The position numbers were made by a program, and so were the translations under genes. A DNA stretch of 64,000 bases from Parapristionchus giblindavisi (lineage: Eukaryota > Nematoda > Chromadorea > Rhabditida > Diplogasteridae): contig CALSFV010000306.1 in assembly GCA_943737045.1 (NCBI GenBank), positions 152,001 to 216,000 of the forward strand. Reading direction: 5' to 3'. The notes beneath the pieces were generated by a model, which had not been told where the DNA came from, searched no databases, and was given only the letters and a program-made list of their open reading frames with translations. Shown piece after piece: positions 1 through 11,889 of this stretch. Numbering within the stretch: the stretch's first letter is position 1; each line of letters opens with the position of its first letter.

Positions 1-3000
1 GAATGATCTTTCATAAATGGACAACCAGATGAAGATTGTGAATGTCTAAGTGATGATAAACTGTCATAATATGATGGAAGAGGAGTATAGATAGATGGAT
101 CCTCTGGTGGATCTATCTTTTGAATACCAAAGATACGATTGATATGAGATATTTGAAGTATACGAAGAGGATGAATACTTAGAGGAGATAGAACTACTAG
201 AACGCATATGAATAGATAAATCTATAATATATGAATAGATACTTACAATCAGGTTCAGTATTTACAATAGATGTAGTCCATTGATATATCTCATCTTCAG
301 TATTACTCTCTTCTATCTCCATATGCCATACTTTAGTCTTAAATGGAAATAATTGAGAAAGACGAAAGAGAAAATAAATTAACCTTATCGAATAGAATTA
401 GTTGAGGCTCTTCTCTATTTGAAATAAGAACATCTTTCAGAACACTTTCAGATTCAGGACGACTACTGAAATAAAGAATTTGATCTTTGATCTTTGAATG
501 ATACCGTATACCTATCAAGATATGCAACTATATACGATGATGAATGTTTAGTAGAGAAAGAAGATAAGGAAGATGAATGAAATGAAGAAGATGATATTAA
601 TAGAATGAGAGGACGAGAAGATCTAAGAAGTCCTTCAGATGATAATCCATTTGATATATCAATCTATTAGAACATTAATCATAATGATTATCAATGAATA
701 GTCCATACAATAGATGGTTCAGATGATGAAACTATAAATTGAGCGATCGAATATGGATCAAATTCATCCAAATGAGATTGTCTCTTCATCTTTTCTCCAT
801 ATCGATATGTTTGAATAGTTGATAATCTAAAATAGTCTCCTCCTTCATTCATCGACTCCGCCTACTTTCCATTTCCTTACCCTTCTTTCATTCTATAGAA
901 TAGATAATATTGTCCAAAGAGTTTATCTGCTGCCATTTGATAATGTCTACAATTATATATATTATATTGATTATATATTCTATTATAATGATTATATTAT
1001 GTTATATTGATTATATTAAAAGTGTTTTCTTGTAAAACACATAAATTTATATTAATCTGACCTGAATGCAATATCATCTCTAGATGGAAATGTTCCAATA
1101 GTAACAGCAATCCTTCTCTTTCCATCTATATATCCTTCAATATGATTACATAGTTAATATCTATCAATATCTCCTCTTTATCTTACCTTTCTTAACTTCT
1201 TTTACTTCTTCTGCATTTATCAATTCTCTTACTGGTCCTTTTCTCACTCTAAATATATACATTATCATTAATTGATTCATTAATTGATTAACCTTACATT
1301 TCAATCCAATCCTTATACATTTCATAATCATTCATCTCAGATAAAGTAGATACTTTCATTCCATTTGTGAATCCAACTATCTCAATATATTCATATTGTA
1401 TTCCTTTTTATCTTCTATTCAATCGCTTACTTGATGTAAATCTCTTGATTGTAATCCATTACAAAATGAATGATAGATATGACAAGGAACATGGGCAAAT
1501 GTTGAATCCTTAATCATATGAATATTATTAGTTTAAATTGAATAGAATACCTCGTATTGAATAGACTTTGATGTGTTTGCCCATAAAGCAAATGAATGAA
1601 GTGAAATCAAATCAGCTAAAATAATTAAAAGATGACAATGAGATACAAAATGGATATATTACTTGAACTCCAGAATAGAATGAATAGATGAGTCTTTTCA
1701 TTTAGTAGATTATCCATTTCTTCTTCATTTTTAACTTCAATCAATAAATGATCTATCTTATCATATCCTTCAGCTGATCTATATTATTAATTATATAATA
1801 TACTATATCATATCATTCATCTACCTCATTTGTAATATCTTCTTATCTAAAGTATTAATCAAAAGAGGGGAAATTAATATTCCTCCTCCTTTTTCTCCTC
1901 CTTTTCTTCCTTTTCTTTCTTTCTTTTTCTTTCCCATTTCCTCCAATTGTTCATTTGAAAGCTCACGAACGAATCCAACTATCTGAATATACATATATTC
2001 CTCATATTACGTCCTCCCTCTGCCTCTCCCTCTGCCTCTCCCTCTGCCTCTCCCTCTCCCTCTCCCTCTGTCTCTCCCTCTCCTTATAGTCCATATCATA
2101 TTCTTCTTCCATCTCCATATAGTTCAATGTATCTATATATCTCTAACCTTTTCAGTTTGAGGGGATGAGAATGAAGTAAGATCTCTTCTTGAATGTCTAC
2201 TCACACAACTGAAATGAATGAATGAATGAATCATTTTTCTTCCATTTAGAGTAATTTCATTTTTGTCTCTAATACAAAATACTTTAATCTTCCATTTCCT
2301 TTTCTTCATTCTTTACTACTCCATTAACTATCATTTCTTATTCTAACTTACTCTAATATAGCAGCTTCAATCTTTCTTTCGTCCATTCCATTCATATCTC
2401 TATCTATACTATATACAACAGCTCCTTGTCGTCTACAATATTTCATTATTCTTTCTCATTTTCATATTTGACATAATATCATTATAATAATATGTATATA
2501 CTTACTGATCTTCTAGAATGAATAGATGATATCCTTTATCCATTCCTTCATAATCAGTACATGGGGGTTGATTACTTTCATCATTACATTCAACCTCAAA
2601 TTCATTATTATTCTTTTATCTGTATCTTATTCTTATCTATTCATATAGGAAATGAATCATTATATGTTTAATTAAATTAATCACTCAAAGACTTTAATAT
2701 CCTTTTGAACCAATACTATCTTTTCAAATCGGGAAGTCTTACCATATTGATTTTCATAATAACTAAAAGGTTTCATTTCATCGTGGGAGGAAATAAGATA
2801 ATGTTCGATATGATATGATTATAGAATAGACGTACATTATCATTATCAAGAGATATATTAGCTTTGTCTCTGAGTTGTCTTTTGACTCTTTGTAATACTT
2901 CCGATACAAGTTGAGAATAGAGAGAATCTTCTTCTAGAATAAATGAACTCAATGGAATGAGAAAAGGAAATCTAATGGAATGGAATGAATTATCTACCAT

Positions 3001-3331
3001 CTTATCCGACTCCAAACTCTATCACATATCCATTTCCACAAAATTGATTAAAATGTTCAAAAAATATATCATAATTCTTTTGTTTTTATTTACAAAATGA
3101 ATTATGATATTTAAATTTTAAAATGTAATGAAATAATGATTTACCATTATGTGATCGAAAGACAAATGTAGATTGAATAGAAGTATGAGGGGGTGAGGGA
3201 GGAGATGGAGAAGATGGACGTTTCCCTCCCATATGAGGACATTGTGATCTATTTCATTGAATATTGATTGATTGAATGGAATTGACTTACTTGACTAGAT
3301 ATAAGATAGAGAAGAGTAAGAATACTTTCAT
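1..3331 (-). CDS. Secretory-pathway protein, unrecognised, possibly with thioredoxin-like domains; 3' end beyond the window
   Basis: Many short minus-strand exons separated by introns of about 50-100 bases. The chosen start at 3331 gives a signal peptide (MKVFLLFSILYLVK, split by an intron, then SQCPHMGG) followed by a Pro/Ser-rich linker. Downstream exons near 2773-3015, 2515-2590, 2340-2430, 1860-1985, 1310-1390, 1070-1130, 690-800 and 370-500 read as a mixed charged globular protein. Two exons begin with the similar phrase IVGF (IVGFVRELSNEQLEEM and IVGFTNGMKVSTLSEM). One tail reads YRYGEKM...SIAQFI. These resemble the non-catalytic thioredoxin folds of the PDI/calsequestrin group, but no CxxC active site was found. 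That fold and an ER-lumen role are inference only. Around 3000-3060 two reading frames overlap and the splice could not be resolved. The 3' end lies before base 1. Confidence 0.5.
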
Positions 3332-3490
3332 ATCCTATTGAATGAATCGATGAAGGACAGTCAAGAGAGAAGAGAGAGGGTAGAGATATAAATCAGGTCA
3401 AGATAGAAATAGAGAAAGGGTCTAAGAGAAACAGATTTAGATACAGTATTCATCATACTTTATAGATATACATATATTTGTATGATATAA

Positions 3491-3498
3491 TGACGTCA
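3491..3498. promoter_or_regulatory. Perfect CRE-type palindrome TGACGTCA in a divergent promoter
   Basis: The octamer TGACGTCA sits in the 550-base gap between the start codons of the divergent secretory gene (3331, minus) and the insulin gene (3882, plus). It is the consensus site for CREB/ATF-type bZIP factors. Function is inferred from motif and position only. The same octamer also appears by chance-like placement near 38075. Confidence 0.35.
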
Positions 3499-3870
3499 TA
3501 TAAGATGAAATTGATTGTCTTTCTTCTTCTTCTAAACTAATTTTTCATTCCACGAATGCTCTAGTCTTCTCTTCTACTCTAATTGTTCTGATTGCCATCT
3601 AAGAGGCCTACTATCACACATCTATTCCTTCCTATCTAACTTATATCTACATTCCCTACTACATATCATCAATTAGTCACAATATCCACTTTTATCTATC
3701 TATATTTTGATGTACTTAGCATGACATCAGAATAGACTGGCTAATCAGTTAACCCATTCTTCTCTATAGCCCCTCTCTCAAGCAACAATCCTTTCTCTTC
3801 CATCGGATGTTCATAGATTTCTCTCCTTATTTGTTACAATGCTTTCTCTATCATAGAGTAAATCAATAAA

Positions 3871-3880
3871 TATATTGCAG
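3871..3880 (+). promoter_or_regulatory. Probable spliced-leader trans-splice acceptor of the insulin gene
   Basis: The sequence TATATTGCAG ends one base before the ATG at 3882 and no upstream exon is evident. This is the usual arrangement of an SL1 acceptor in nematodes. Confidence 0.5.
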
Positions 3881-3881
3881 C

Positions 3882-4238
3882 ATGTCCACTCAACCGAGGG
3901 TTCTCCTCATACTATTTCTAGCACTTCCTACAGTATCCTACTCATTCTTCCACTTTTTCCGTCAGCAAGATCAATACACTACGACCACACCATCCACTCC
4001 AAAGGCTGGCTCAATGAAACTGTGCCCTCCAGGTATACAAGTTTTATCATAAATTAGAACTGAAACATCGAGACAAATTACAGGTGGCCCCGCATTTGTG
4101 GAAGCATTCCAACTTATTTGCCCAATGAGGCGGAGAAGACGTCGTTCAATAAACAACGAGCTGCTAAACCTTATGCAAAACTGTTGTAACTATGGATGCG
4201 ACTTCGTGGATATTCACCGTGCTTGTAGCCCATTCTAA
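3882..4238 (+). CDS. ins-17: Insulin-like peptide precursor (INS-17-like)
   Basis: Two exons, 3882-4032 and 4084-4238, give a 101-residue precursor. Residues 1-21 form a signal peptide (hydrophobic core LLILFLALP). A Thr/Ser/Pro-rich stretch follows, then a B-chain-like segment KLCPPGGPAFVEAFQLICP. Next comes a run of six arginines, typical of proprotein convertase cleavage, with little room for a C peptide. The A chain follows: CCNYGC and a last Cys eight residues later, i.e. CC-x3-C-x8-C, the canonical insulin A-chain spacing. The single intron splits the Gly codon of CPPGG. The product should be a secreted ligand for a DAF-2-type insulin receptor. The gene converges on rps-1 with only 126 bases between stop codons and lies beside ifet-1. 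The ins-17 name rests on this neighbourhood, recalled from C. elegans, more than on sequence; another ins paralogue is possible. Confidence 0.85.
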
Positions 4239-4364
4239 GCTGAATTATGTTCATAATATCTGCATTTATACGCGTCTAGTTAATAAACATCTTCCCTTGT
4301 TTACCGAACAAGCGATAAAGGAAACAACAAATTTATGTTGCAAAAATAACACAACAACGGAGGC

Positions 4365-5530
4365 TTAAACAGACTCTTGGACGGGGGGCTCGTAATCATC
4401 AGGAAGATCTACTCTTTCTCCGTCGGCTCCGATGGTGGCAGTTCCAGAATCTCCATGCACGTCCATGAGGCGGCCGAGTTCAAAGCGGGGCTTCTTGAGA
4501 ATCTTCACCTTACGGATGTAGACATCTTGAAGGGGGTAGATGAAAGAGCAAGCCTTCTCGATATCCTTTCCAATGGAATCAGGGATGAGCTTGTTGCACA
4601 CCTCCTTGAGATCACTGGAGGCAACCTTAAAATGATCAATGATTCGCAAATAGTCAACTATGTTTAACGAACGTAAATGTATGTATTTCTAATGCTGGAA
4701 GACTAGAATAAGATAAAAGAACAGAAATGAAAAGTAAACAAACCTCCTTCTGCATGTGCTCGACCATCTTGGCGCGGATCTGGCGAACCTTGGAAGACTG
4801 TGCGTAGCTAGTCTTCTTAACCTGATGTTGTCTCTTGGCGGTGAAGCCAATGCAGAAAAGACGGAGGAGGTATCCATCGGTGGTCTTGACGGCAGTGGTG
4901 GCTTCGACCATGGTCTGAACATTTGTATTTAAACAAAATAATTCAAATGTCAATGCACACAACATATTTCAGTTTAAAAATTCAATAAATAAAGCTACTC
5001 ACGTGCCACTTCTTGACGATTGAGCAAAGCTTGTCGCGGGTGAACGACATGCCGTGGAAGTTCGTCAAGACATTTCTGCCTGCAACGTCTTCGCAGACAA
5101 GACGGAACTTGCGGAAATCAGACTCGGATCCGTTAAGATCTCCAAGTGATACCTGGAACCGTGATCGATAAAGTGGTTAATTAAATACAAAATAATTATT
5201 TCGAAGTTTCCGTTCAAGAATGTGGCAAAGCCTAAGAAATACTACAAGAACGATGAAGATTTTTTGACTATTTCCAAAAAAATTAAATCATAATGAATAA
5301 AAGAAAAGAATATAATTCAACAGAATGAAACCAACCTCGAAAACACGTCCCTTGAGGCCATCAGAAGCGATCTTCGTTCCCTGGGTACGGTTGACAAGAG
5401 TCTTTCCGACTTGACGGTTGGTGAACATGGAAGGGGCCTTGATGTCGTACCACTCCTTGCGGGTGAAGGGATCTACTGCCTTCTTCTTGGCTCCCTTCTT
5501 TCCCATCTTCTTATTCTTTCCGACGGCCAT
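4365..5530 (-). CDS. rps-1: 40S ribosomal protein S3a/eS1 (RPS-1)
   Basis: Four exons on the minus strand: 5530-5336, 5152-5003, 4914-4744 and 4625-4365, all with GT-AG introns. They total 777 bases, or 258 residues, the usual length of eS1. The N-terminus [20 protein letters not shown] and the segment [14 protein letters not shown] are hallmark eS1 sequence. Also conserved are [49 protein letters not shown] and the C-terminal [11 protein letters not shown]. The protein is a structural component of the small ribosomal subunit. Codon use is more GC-rich than in neighbouring genes, as expected for a highly expressed gene. The start is fixed by the conserved MAVGKN and by a splice-acceptor-like TTTTCAG 27 bases upstream. 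It is divergently transcribed from ifet-1 across about 410 bases, so the two probably share a promoter region. Confidence 0.98.
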
Positions 5531-5557
5531 GATTGACCCTTACTCCAAGTTGTTAGT

Positions 5558-5570
5558 CTGAAAACAAAAA
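5558..5570 (-). promoter_or_regulatory. Probable trans-splice acceptor of rps-1
   Basis: On the minus strand the sequence reads TTTTTGTTTTCAG, then 27 bases of leader before the ATG at 5530. No upstream cis exon is apparent, consistent with spliced-leader addition. Confidence 0.55.
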
Positions 5571-5920
5571 TGGATGACGCAAATACAGTTCGGCATCTAA
5601 AAATACTACAACAATGGAATATAAACATATAAAGATATTCAATTCGTCGGTGAAAAAATAATATTCCCCGTAGGAAAAAGAAAATTGTTCCTAAAATGAA
5701 TTCACCGTGCGTGAAAGTGTATGAAGTGTGTGGAAAGACGCATTGAAAGGGGTGTATACCGTAGTTCTAGCGAGTATTTGAAAGAAGCGCGAGGAAACCA
5801 TGTGCACCCGTTTCAACGATAGTGCGTAGCTTTCCCAGTTCATAATACAGTTTTATTCTGATTTCCGTTCGCTTTTAAGCGTGTGAAGGAGGTGTATTCC
5901 GTAAATGAAACCTATTATGC

Positions 5921-5931
5921 TTTATTTCCAG
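5921..5931 (+). promoter_or_regulatory. Probable trans-splice acceptor of ifet-1
   Basis: TTTATTTCCAG ends 7 bases before the ATG at 5939. It is a strong nematode 3' splice consensus with no preceding exon visible. Confidence 0.55.
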
Positions 5932-5938
5932 TGTAAAT

Positions 5939-8900
5939 ATGTCTATTGAATCGGAGGAAGAGAGCTGCACTGCCAGGAGCAATGTGCAAGCCAAGGGTAG
6001 GGAGCCTACCTACACGTATTCCAGGGAAGAGATGATGACACTGAGAGAATTGAAATATGCTCGTACTCGACCTGATTATCTAGGAGTGGATTTTGATGGG
6101 TTAGTTATAAATGTAGAATCTTCAAAACTTGGAACATTTTTTTCAGTGATGAGGGTCTGTTTTCGCCGTTCAAATGGCTTCAACATAAATGGGTTGAAGA
6201 AGGTGTGAAAGATCGTCCGATGACAAGAAAAAATGAAGTGATGCGAGATGATTGCGAGTCCACTGTTCTATCGCCTCAACGAAGAGCTTTCTCTTCTGGA
6301 TGTCGTGCTCCTGAGGATAAGAGCGGAGAAGATGATGGCAAGGGACGTAGTTGGAGACAAGGGTCTAGTGGTGGTGCTGGCGCTAAGAATGACTACAATA
6401 AATTCGTGAGTTTAATTGAGCTCTTAATATATAACTTCGATGTAATTTTAGAAGAATGATAGGAACAATGACAAGAGAGTTGGTAATGGAACGTGGAGAA
6501 ACGATAGATGGAATGAGGCCAAAACGGATAAGGACAGGGTTAACAATAGGAAGTTCGTTTAAATTGATGGTATTTTTAATAATAAAATGATTTTAAAGTG
6601 ATCGCAAACCGGGTGGTCGTCATGATGATCGTCCTGAGAGACTACCTGAATGGGCGGATGGTCCTACGAGCATTAACGATATGATCGAACTCAAAGGATT
6701 CGATGAGCCTAAGAGTTTGTTTTTCTTTGATATCTGATTTTTTTCTTGTTTTTACGCTCGATTGTTTTTTTTTTCAGAGAAGAAGGAACGAGCTGGAAAG
6801 CAGGACCGCAAGAAAGATGAATTACCTTCTAATGGTATCTTTGTTCTATAATTTTGTTCTTTATTTTTCTTTGTTTGTGTATTTAAGACCTTACGCACAT
6901 AGGTCGAATAGCTAGGTTATCGGTTTTCAATATGCAGTTAGTTTTTTTTCGATTTTTGGCAAATTGTGGTTCAAAACGCGGTCAGGTTTTTCGATTTTTG
7001 GCAAATTTTGACTCAAAATGCGGTCAGGCTTGGTACTTTGTTACATTCTTTTCGACTTTTGCTTATAAAAAACGTAACTGAAATATTTAACTGGCAAAGT
7101 ATAAGTGATAATTTTTATATCATACGTGTGTTTAAAAATATTTTTCTTGGCAACAGTAGTTTAAAAAAAGTGATATTATTTCATGTTATGCTGTTTTGCG
7201 AGATTTCGTATTAAAATAGTGTAGTATGTAAATTAAGGTTCTCGTCCTCCATCAAATCCATCAAGTGCAGTTGTAGAAGAGCACACTATTCCTACTCAGC
7301 AAGCATTCCCTAAGAGCGACGAAGAGTTCGCTAAATTCCTCGGTCTCATTGATAACAATGATCAAAGCGGGCAACATTCGGATATTTTGAATGATGTACG
7401 TTATTTAACCAATATTTTTGTAATGAGGAAAAGACCCTTTTCAGATTATGAATACTGGTATTAGTAATGAATCTCAAGCAGTTACGGGTAGTCGATTGAG
7501 CAGGTTCTTTAAAACACGGGATTCCAACGGTATGTCCATATTTTACTCTTTTTTTATTTATTTAACTTGTTGAAATCATACATGGGCGCCGTCATGGGCA
7601 CCCCTCCTGTAAAATTATTGCTTTTCGAAAATTAATGGAATGCCCCCTGTAAAAAGTGACGTTTAGGTGAAATTTTCGAGAAAAAAGTGAAGGCCCCCTG
7701 TAAAATTAACAATTTTTCGTTCGAATGCCCCCTGTACTATCGAGCTCCAGGTACCCCGCCCATGTATGGTTGAAATAGATTTATACAATATTTGGTTGAT
7801 TGCATTTCAGGGGAACAAGGAAGTACTGGTAAAGTACAAGATAATCAAGAATCGATGGGTTCACTTGAGAATGGAGGATCTCTTCTTTCTCGTATTTTCG
7901 ATCAGAAGCAATCCAAGGTTACTTTTAAGCTTGATATAATGATATGATATTATTCATTGTGGAGAGGACTACAATCAATCAAGTATTTGTGGTTAAAAAT
8001 TGGATAAACCTTGTTGTTAATAAATGTAACTCATTAAATATAAATGGTCTTATTTTAATTTGAAATTTTGTTTGGGATGAATGCAAACCGGAAATTGTAT
8101 TTTTTTATACAATCTTTTTGTTATTCAGCCTTCTGTACCACAATTAATACCAACTGAGTCAAGCTCTCAGTCTCGTTCAAATGCTCCACTCACTTTAGAA
8201 GATCTTGAGAGAGGACTTATTAGTCACAAGGTTTGTCATTTCCTTAATTGAACGAACTATTTAATTTACTTTATTATTTTTTTCTAGGGTGACCATGCGG
8301 GAGGCCACCGTGAATCGGGACACACGGTATGTATATTTATATTGTTGCAATATCGTATTCATGTGTGATAGTTCTCTCAATTTAAATCATTGATCTTTCC
8401 GTCATTTCTATACATGTTGAAATATGATGGTATGTACTGATAAATGAATATATTTGTAGGCTGGTAAGGGTAATCCCCTTGAAGATCCTCGTGAGCAAGC
8501 TAATCTAATGTCTAAGCTCCAAAGAGTTGCTAGAGAACAAGATAATGATGGTGGATGGTCATCTCCATCTGGAACAACACAACATAATGGTCCATTACCA
8601 CATCCATCATCTCATTTACCATCACACTTTACTGGAATGGCTCCTCCTATTCCTATGAATCCTAATATGATTCGTGATCCTGCTCAACTTGCTATCGCTA
8701 TGGCACAGGTTAGTCTTACTTTTTTTGAAGAAAAAAATACTTTCCGTCCACTTTGTGCGCCCCCCCCCCCCCCCTGGAAAATATAATGTGCGCTATTATT
8801 TTTCCATTTACATGATCAATGACTAAATATTTATCTGCATGAAAATATCACACCGTGCATTTAAAAAAAATCTGGCAAAACCATTCGGGAAATAAATATT

Positions 8901-11889
8901 CAGCATCGGCTTGAGAATACGCCCCTCCGGTATTTTTACTCGCGGGGCACCGTTCAATCGCCATCGTTGACCGAAAAGATATATGTAGAGATAAAGTTGC
9001 GAATAAGAAGCGACGAAGTTCACCTAATGAACGAAAGAGTCAAAGTAAATGAATAGATTACAGTAATCCAATCTAATTTCAAATTACTTTTCCTTTCTTT
9101 ATTCTATTCTTCCACTCTTCTGAAAACACTGCAACATTTATCGATAGGTCTTATGCAGTGATGGTCACTGGTTATCCCGTTCATGCATGGGCAACCTTTG
9201 CCTCTGTAAACTAAAATAGGGTTGCTGGGACGCAAAAATTTCATTTTGAGTGAATTTTCGCTAAATCGTTTTAATTTTTGAATGAATTTCGGAAAATCGT
9301 TTTCATTTTTGAATGGATTTTGGCTAAATCGGGTGAGTCGGTTGCCACTATTGTTGTTAGCGAAAATACCGCACGCGTATTATCCCGTGAGATATTTTGC
9401 ATTTTATTGATTCCCACCCGAAAAAAATGGATCATAAATAGACGGTATTCTATAAAAGTTCATTTTTTTTCGTTCACCCAAACGCTGTTTTGCCTTAAAT
9501 CTGACGCTCATTTGAATTATCGGTGATATTCACAGACCATCGTGAATTTTATTTGTAAAATTTGGATTTTATTTGTAAATATGTATATTTTGAGAATCAG
9601 TACAATGCTGCAATGATGCAAGCTGCAACTGTATTACAAGGACCTGTTCCTCAACAAATACGTGAGTATTTTAAATGAACCTCATTTTTATATCCTTATT
9701 ACAATTTTTGCAGAGGAACGTATACGTCAAGTAGCTCAAGCTAATTTGATTGCTGCCCATAAACTTCTTGCTAGTAATATGGCAGCAGCTCAAGCAGCTC
9801 AGTCTGGTCTTCCTCCTTCTGCAGCTGCACAAGCTCTTCTTGCTGCTGCCCAACAACAACAGGCTCAAATGGCAGCTGCAGCTGCTGTTAAGAGAACACA
9901 GGTACCATATTACTTTCAACTTTCACAAGCGATTTTTAATTATCTTTACTTTTCTCATTTTCTCCAGCTTGGCTGCCATCAACAATGACCTATTTCATTC
10001 TTTAGAATAATTCGTGAATGATTTTAAAAAAATTGATATTTGAAATAAATGTAGTGGATAAATGATCTATTTTTTTGAATCCGGCCATGTGGCGTAACAA
10101 CAAAAAGTTCCGAAAAAGTATTCGGGGTGAAGGGGTAATGAAATACTCTTTTATGAACTGATGACCTATTATTTCAGGCTACTTCACTAATCCCTGCATC
10201 AGTGCAAAAGAAGGCTGCTAGTGGAAATGAAGAAAAGAAGCACGAAAAAACTCCTCACGAACGTTAGTTTTGTTGTTTTGTTACTAAACTATCGTTACGA
10301 ATGATTGTAATATGTAAAGGTTATGTAATGATTGAATTGTTCAGAAGAGTTAGAGAAGGCAGAGATGGAGAAACGTGCAATTATGCAGAGACAATACACA
10401 AATATGATGAGTGCTATGCAAGGAGGATTAAGTATGAATGCATGGCGTCCATCTAATCTACCTAATGATGCTATTGGTTAGTTTATATCTAATGAATAAT
10501 ATATTGATTAGATGATTATAGAATCAGTTCGTCGTCCATCACCACAAACTGTCAATCAGACTCATATCACTGCTATGACTTTAGCTGCACAACAAAGAGA
10601 ACAAGCACAGAGGAAAGTTATGATGGCTAAGAAGAGTGTACCACTCAATACACTAATGGTATCCATTTACTTTCTTGATACTTTTACTTTATTTTAATGA
10701 AACAATTGTAAGATTTGAGTAGTTATTCAATATATTGATTAGATTATATAGATTATATGCATTCTCAATCAATTGTCTATTTTGTTAGTTGAATCTTATT
10801 GAATGATTGTGTTAATTTTCCGGAAAAGCAAAAGGTTGTTATTTTTGTCCTCTTGGAAAAGGCATTGTAAAAATCACATATCTCGGTTTCTTGACTAGCT
10901 AGAGACTTGAAACTTGTTTTCTGGGTTAAAAAACGATCAAAAGTTTATAAACGAAGGTTCAAATATCTCGCTGTGCTACGAATGGAGATCGCTCTTACTT
11001 GTATTTTCGAGGAGAGCTAGTATGGGAACCATACGTGGGCACCACTGCCGCTAGCGGCAATATCCCTCCGATTTGGCACCCAGCCCAGCCCCCTCCCCCC
11101 GATTTTTTCACAATATAATGTATCACAATAACACAAACTAAAAAAAGGAATTGAGAATCTGAAATCTATAAGCTGTTTCAAACGGTTAAGATTTTTCTAC
11201 TTACTGTAATATTCATACATTGCCGTACCCTCGCAGTGCGAGGATTGAACCACTATATAAGGCCATTTTAGGGCACTTGATAAAAAAATTAAGCTGAAAA
11301 TGACGATTTTTAAGCGAAAATAACGAATTTTGTGAATCAACCCACCCTATTTCGAGAATTGACTCACTATATAAAAATAAACGGCGAGGGTACCGAAAAT
11401 GTATGGTAATATTTCACCCCCCCCCCCCCCCCCCCCCCGGATTTTCATTCCCAGCAGCCATGCCCGCCCACGTATGATGGGAACCGAGCATACGTGGGCG
11501 CGTGAAAACGATTTTTTCGTGCATTGTTTCCTCCTCCCCCAGCGTGCCCACCTATGGAACCGAAATATTTGCTTTTTTACACAGATTTTTCCAAGAGGGC
11601 AAAACTAACACCATTTTGCTTTATCCGAGTGCTTTTTTCCTGTAAGCTAGCGTGATATAAATTTAAATTGAAGGGATCGGATGATTACAATAGTCATCCT
11701 CAACGAATGCAAAATCCATTGGAGAAGTTATTGGCAGATGCAGGAGTTCAACCAAAGGAAGTGAGAGTGAGAGATTCATATCATTCATCTATTCCTTCAT
11801 ATATGGGAGGAGGAGGAGGAGGAGGATCATCAACTGCTAGACCTATATCACTTGAAGAACTTGAAAGAAGTCTTATGGAAACCAAGTGA
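5939..11889 (+). CDS. ifet-1: eIF4E transporter 4E-T (IFET-1), P-body translational repressor
   Basis: Multi-exon gene. Exon 1 (5939-6099) ends in YTYSREEMMTLRELKYARTR, the eIF4E-binding region of 4E-T; the core here is YSREEMM, i.e. Y-x4-M-M. Exons near 6147-6405 and 6452-6556 are charged and Gly/Arg/Asn-rich. The exon at about 6600 carries LPEWADGPTSINDMIELKGF, matching the conserved 4E-T segment with PEW and IEL..GF. The 8150-8231 exon has TLEDLERGL. A Gln/Ala-rich region lies at 9720-9900. The last exon (11673-11889) has LEKLLADAG, a Gly run and SLEELERSL. The family binds eIF4E and DDX6-type helicases to repress mRNAs in germ granules and P bodies. Introns are unusually long for the window and carry three hAT-like insertions and poly-C runs. 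The splice into the 6600 exon could not be phased exactly by eye. Confidence 0.9.
7577..7768. mobile_element. hAT-like MITE, copy 1 (192 bp)
   Basis: The element begins CATACATGGGC and ends GCCCATGTATG, an 11-bp perfect terminal inverted repeat. It is flanked by the 8-bp direct repeat GTTGAAAT at 7569-7576 and 7769-7776. An 8-bp target duplication is diagnostic of the hAT superfamily. The inside is noncoding, with repeated phrases of the type CCCCTGTAAAA. It lies in an ifet-1 intron. Confidence 0.85.
8760..8774 (+). repeat. Poly-C run (15 C)
   Basis: Fifteen consecutive cytosines in an ifet-1 intron, just after the exon around 8460-8708. The intron that follows (to about 9600) is long, AT-rich and noncoding, with a tandemly repeated phrase of the type GAATTTYGGCTAAATCG near 9245-9335. 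Confidence 0.8.
11030..11476. mobile_element. hAT-like MITE, copy 2 (447 bp), with an internal hairpin
   Basis: Starts CATACGTGGGC and ends GCCCACGTATG. The 8-bp repeat ATGGGAAC flanks it at 11022-11029 and 11477-11484. Inside, a second imperfect inverted repeat runs from about 11205 to 11411, with the paired cores CCGTACCCTCGC (11223-11234) and GCGAGGGTACCG. It may be an older element into which, or around which, the outer one formed. A 22-base poly-C run lies at 11417-11438. The element is in the ifet-1 intron between exons ending about 10660 and starting 11673. Confidence 0.8.
11489..11556. mobile_element. hAT-like MITE, copy 3 (68 bp), adjacent to copy 2
   Basis: Ends CATACGTGGGCGCG and CGTGCCCACCTATG form an inverted repeat. 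The flanks GAACCGAG (11481-11488) and GAACCGAA (11557-11564) match at 7 of 8 positions. The left flank overlaps the right target duplication of copy 2, so this element landed at the very edge of copy 2 or the reverse. Confidence 0.7.

Noticed and set aside
4654..4965. 103-codon minus-strand frame across rps-1 exon 3
   Set aside because: It reads through the introns on both sides of exon 3; the conserved eS1 sequence ends at the splice sites 4914 and 4744.
9671..9919. Cys/Ser-rich minus-strand frame opposite the ifet-1 Gln/Ala exon
   Set aside because: A shadow of the GCW/CAA-rich coding strand; no splice or start support.
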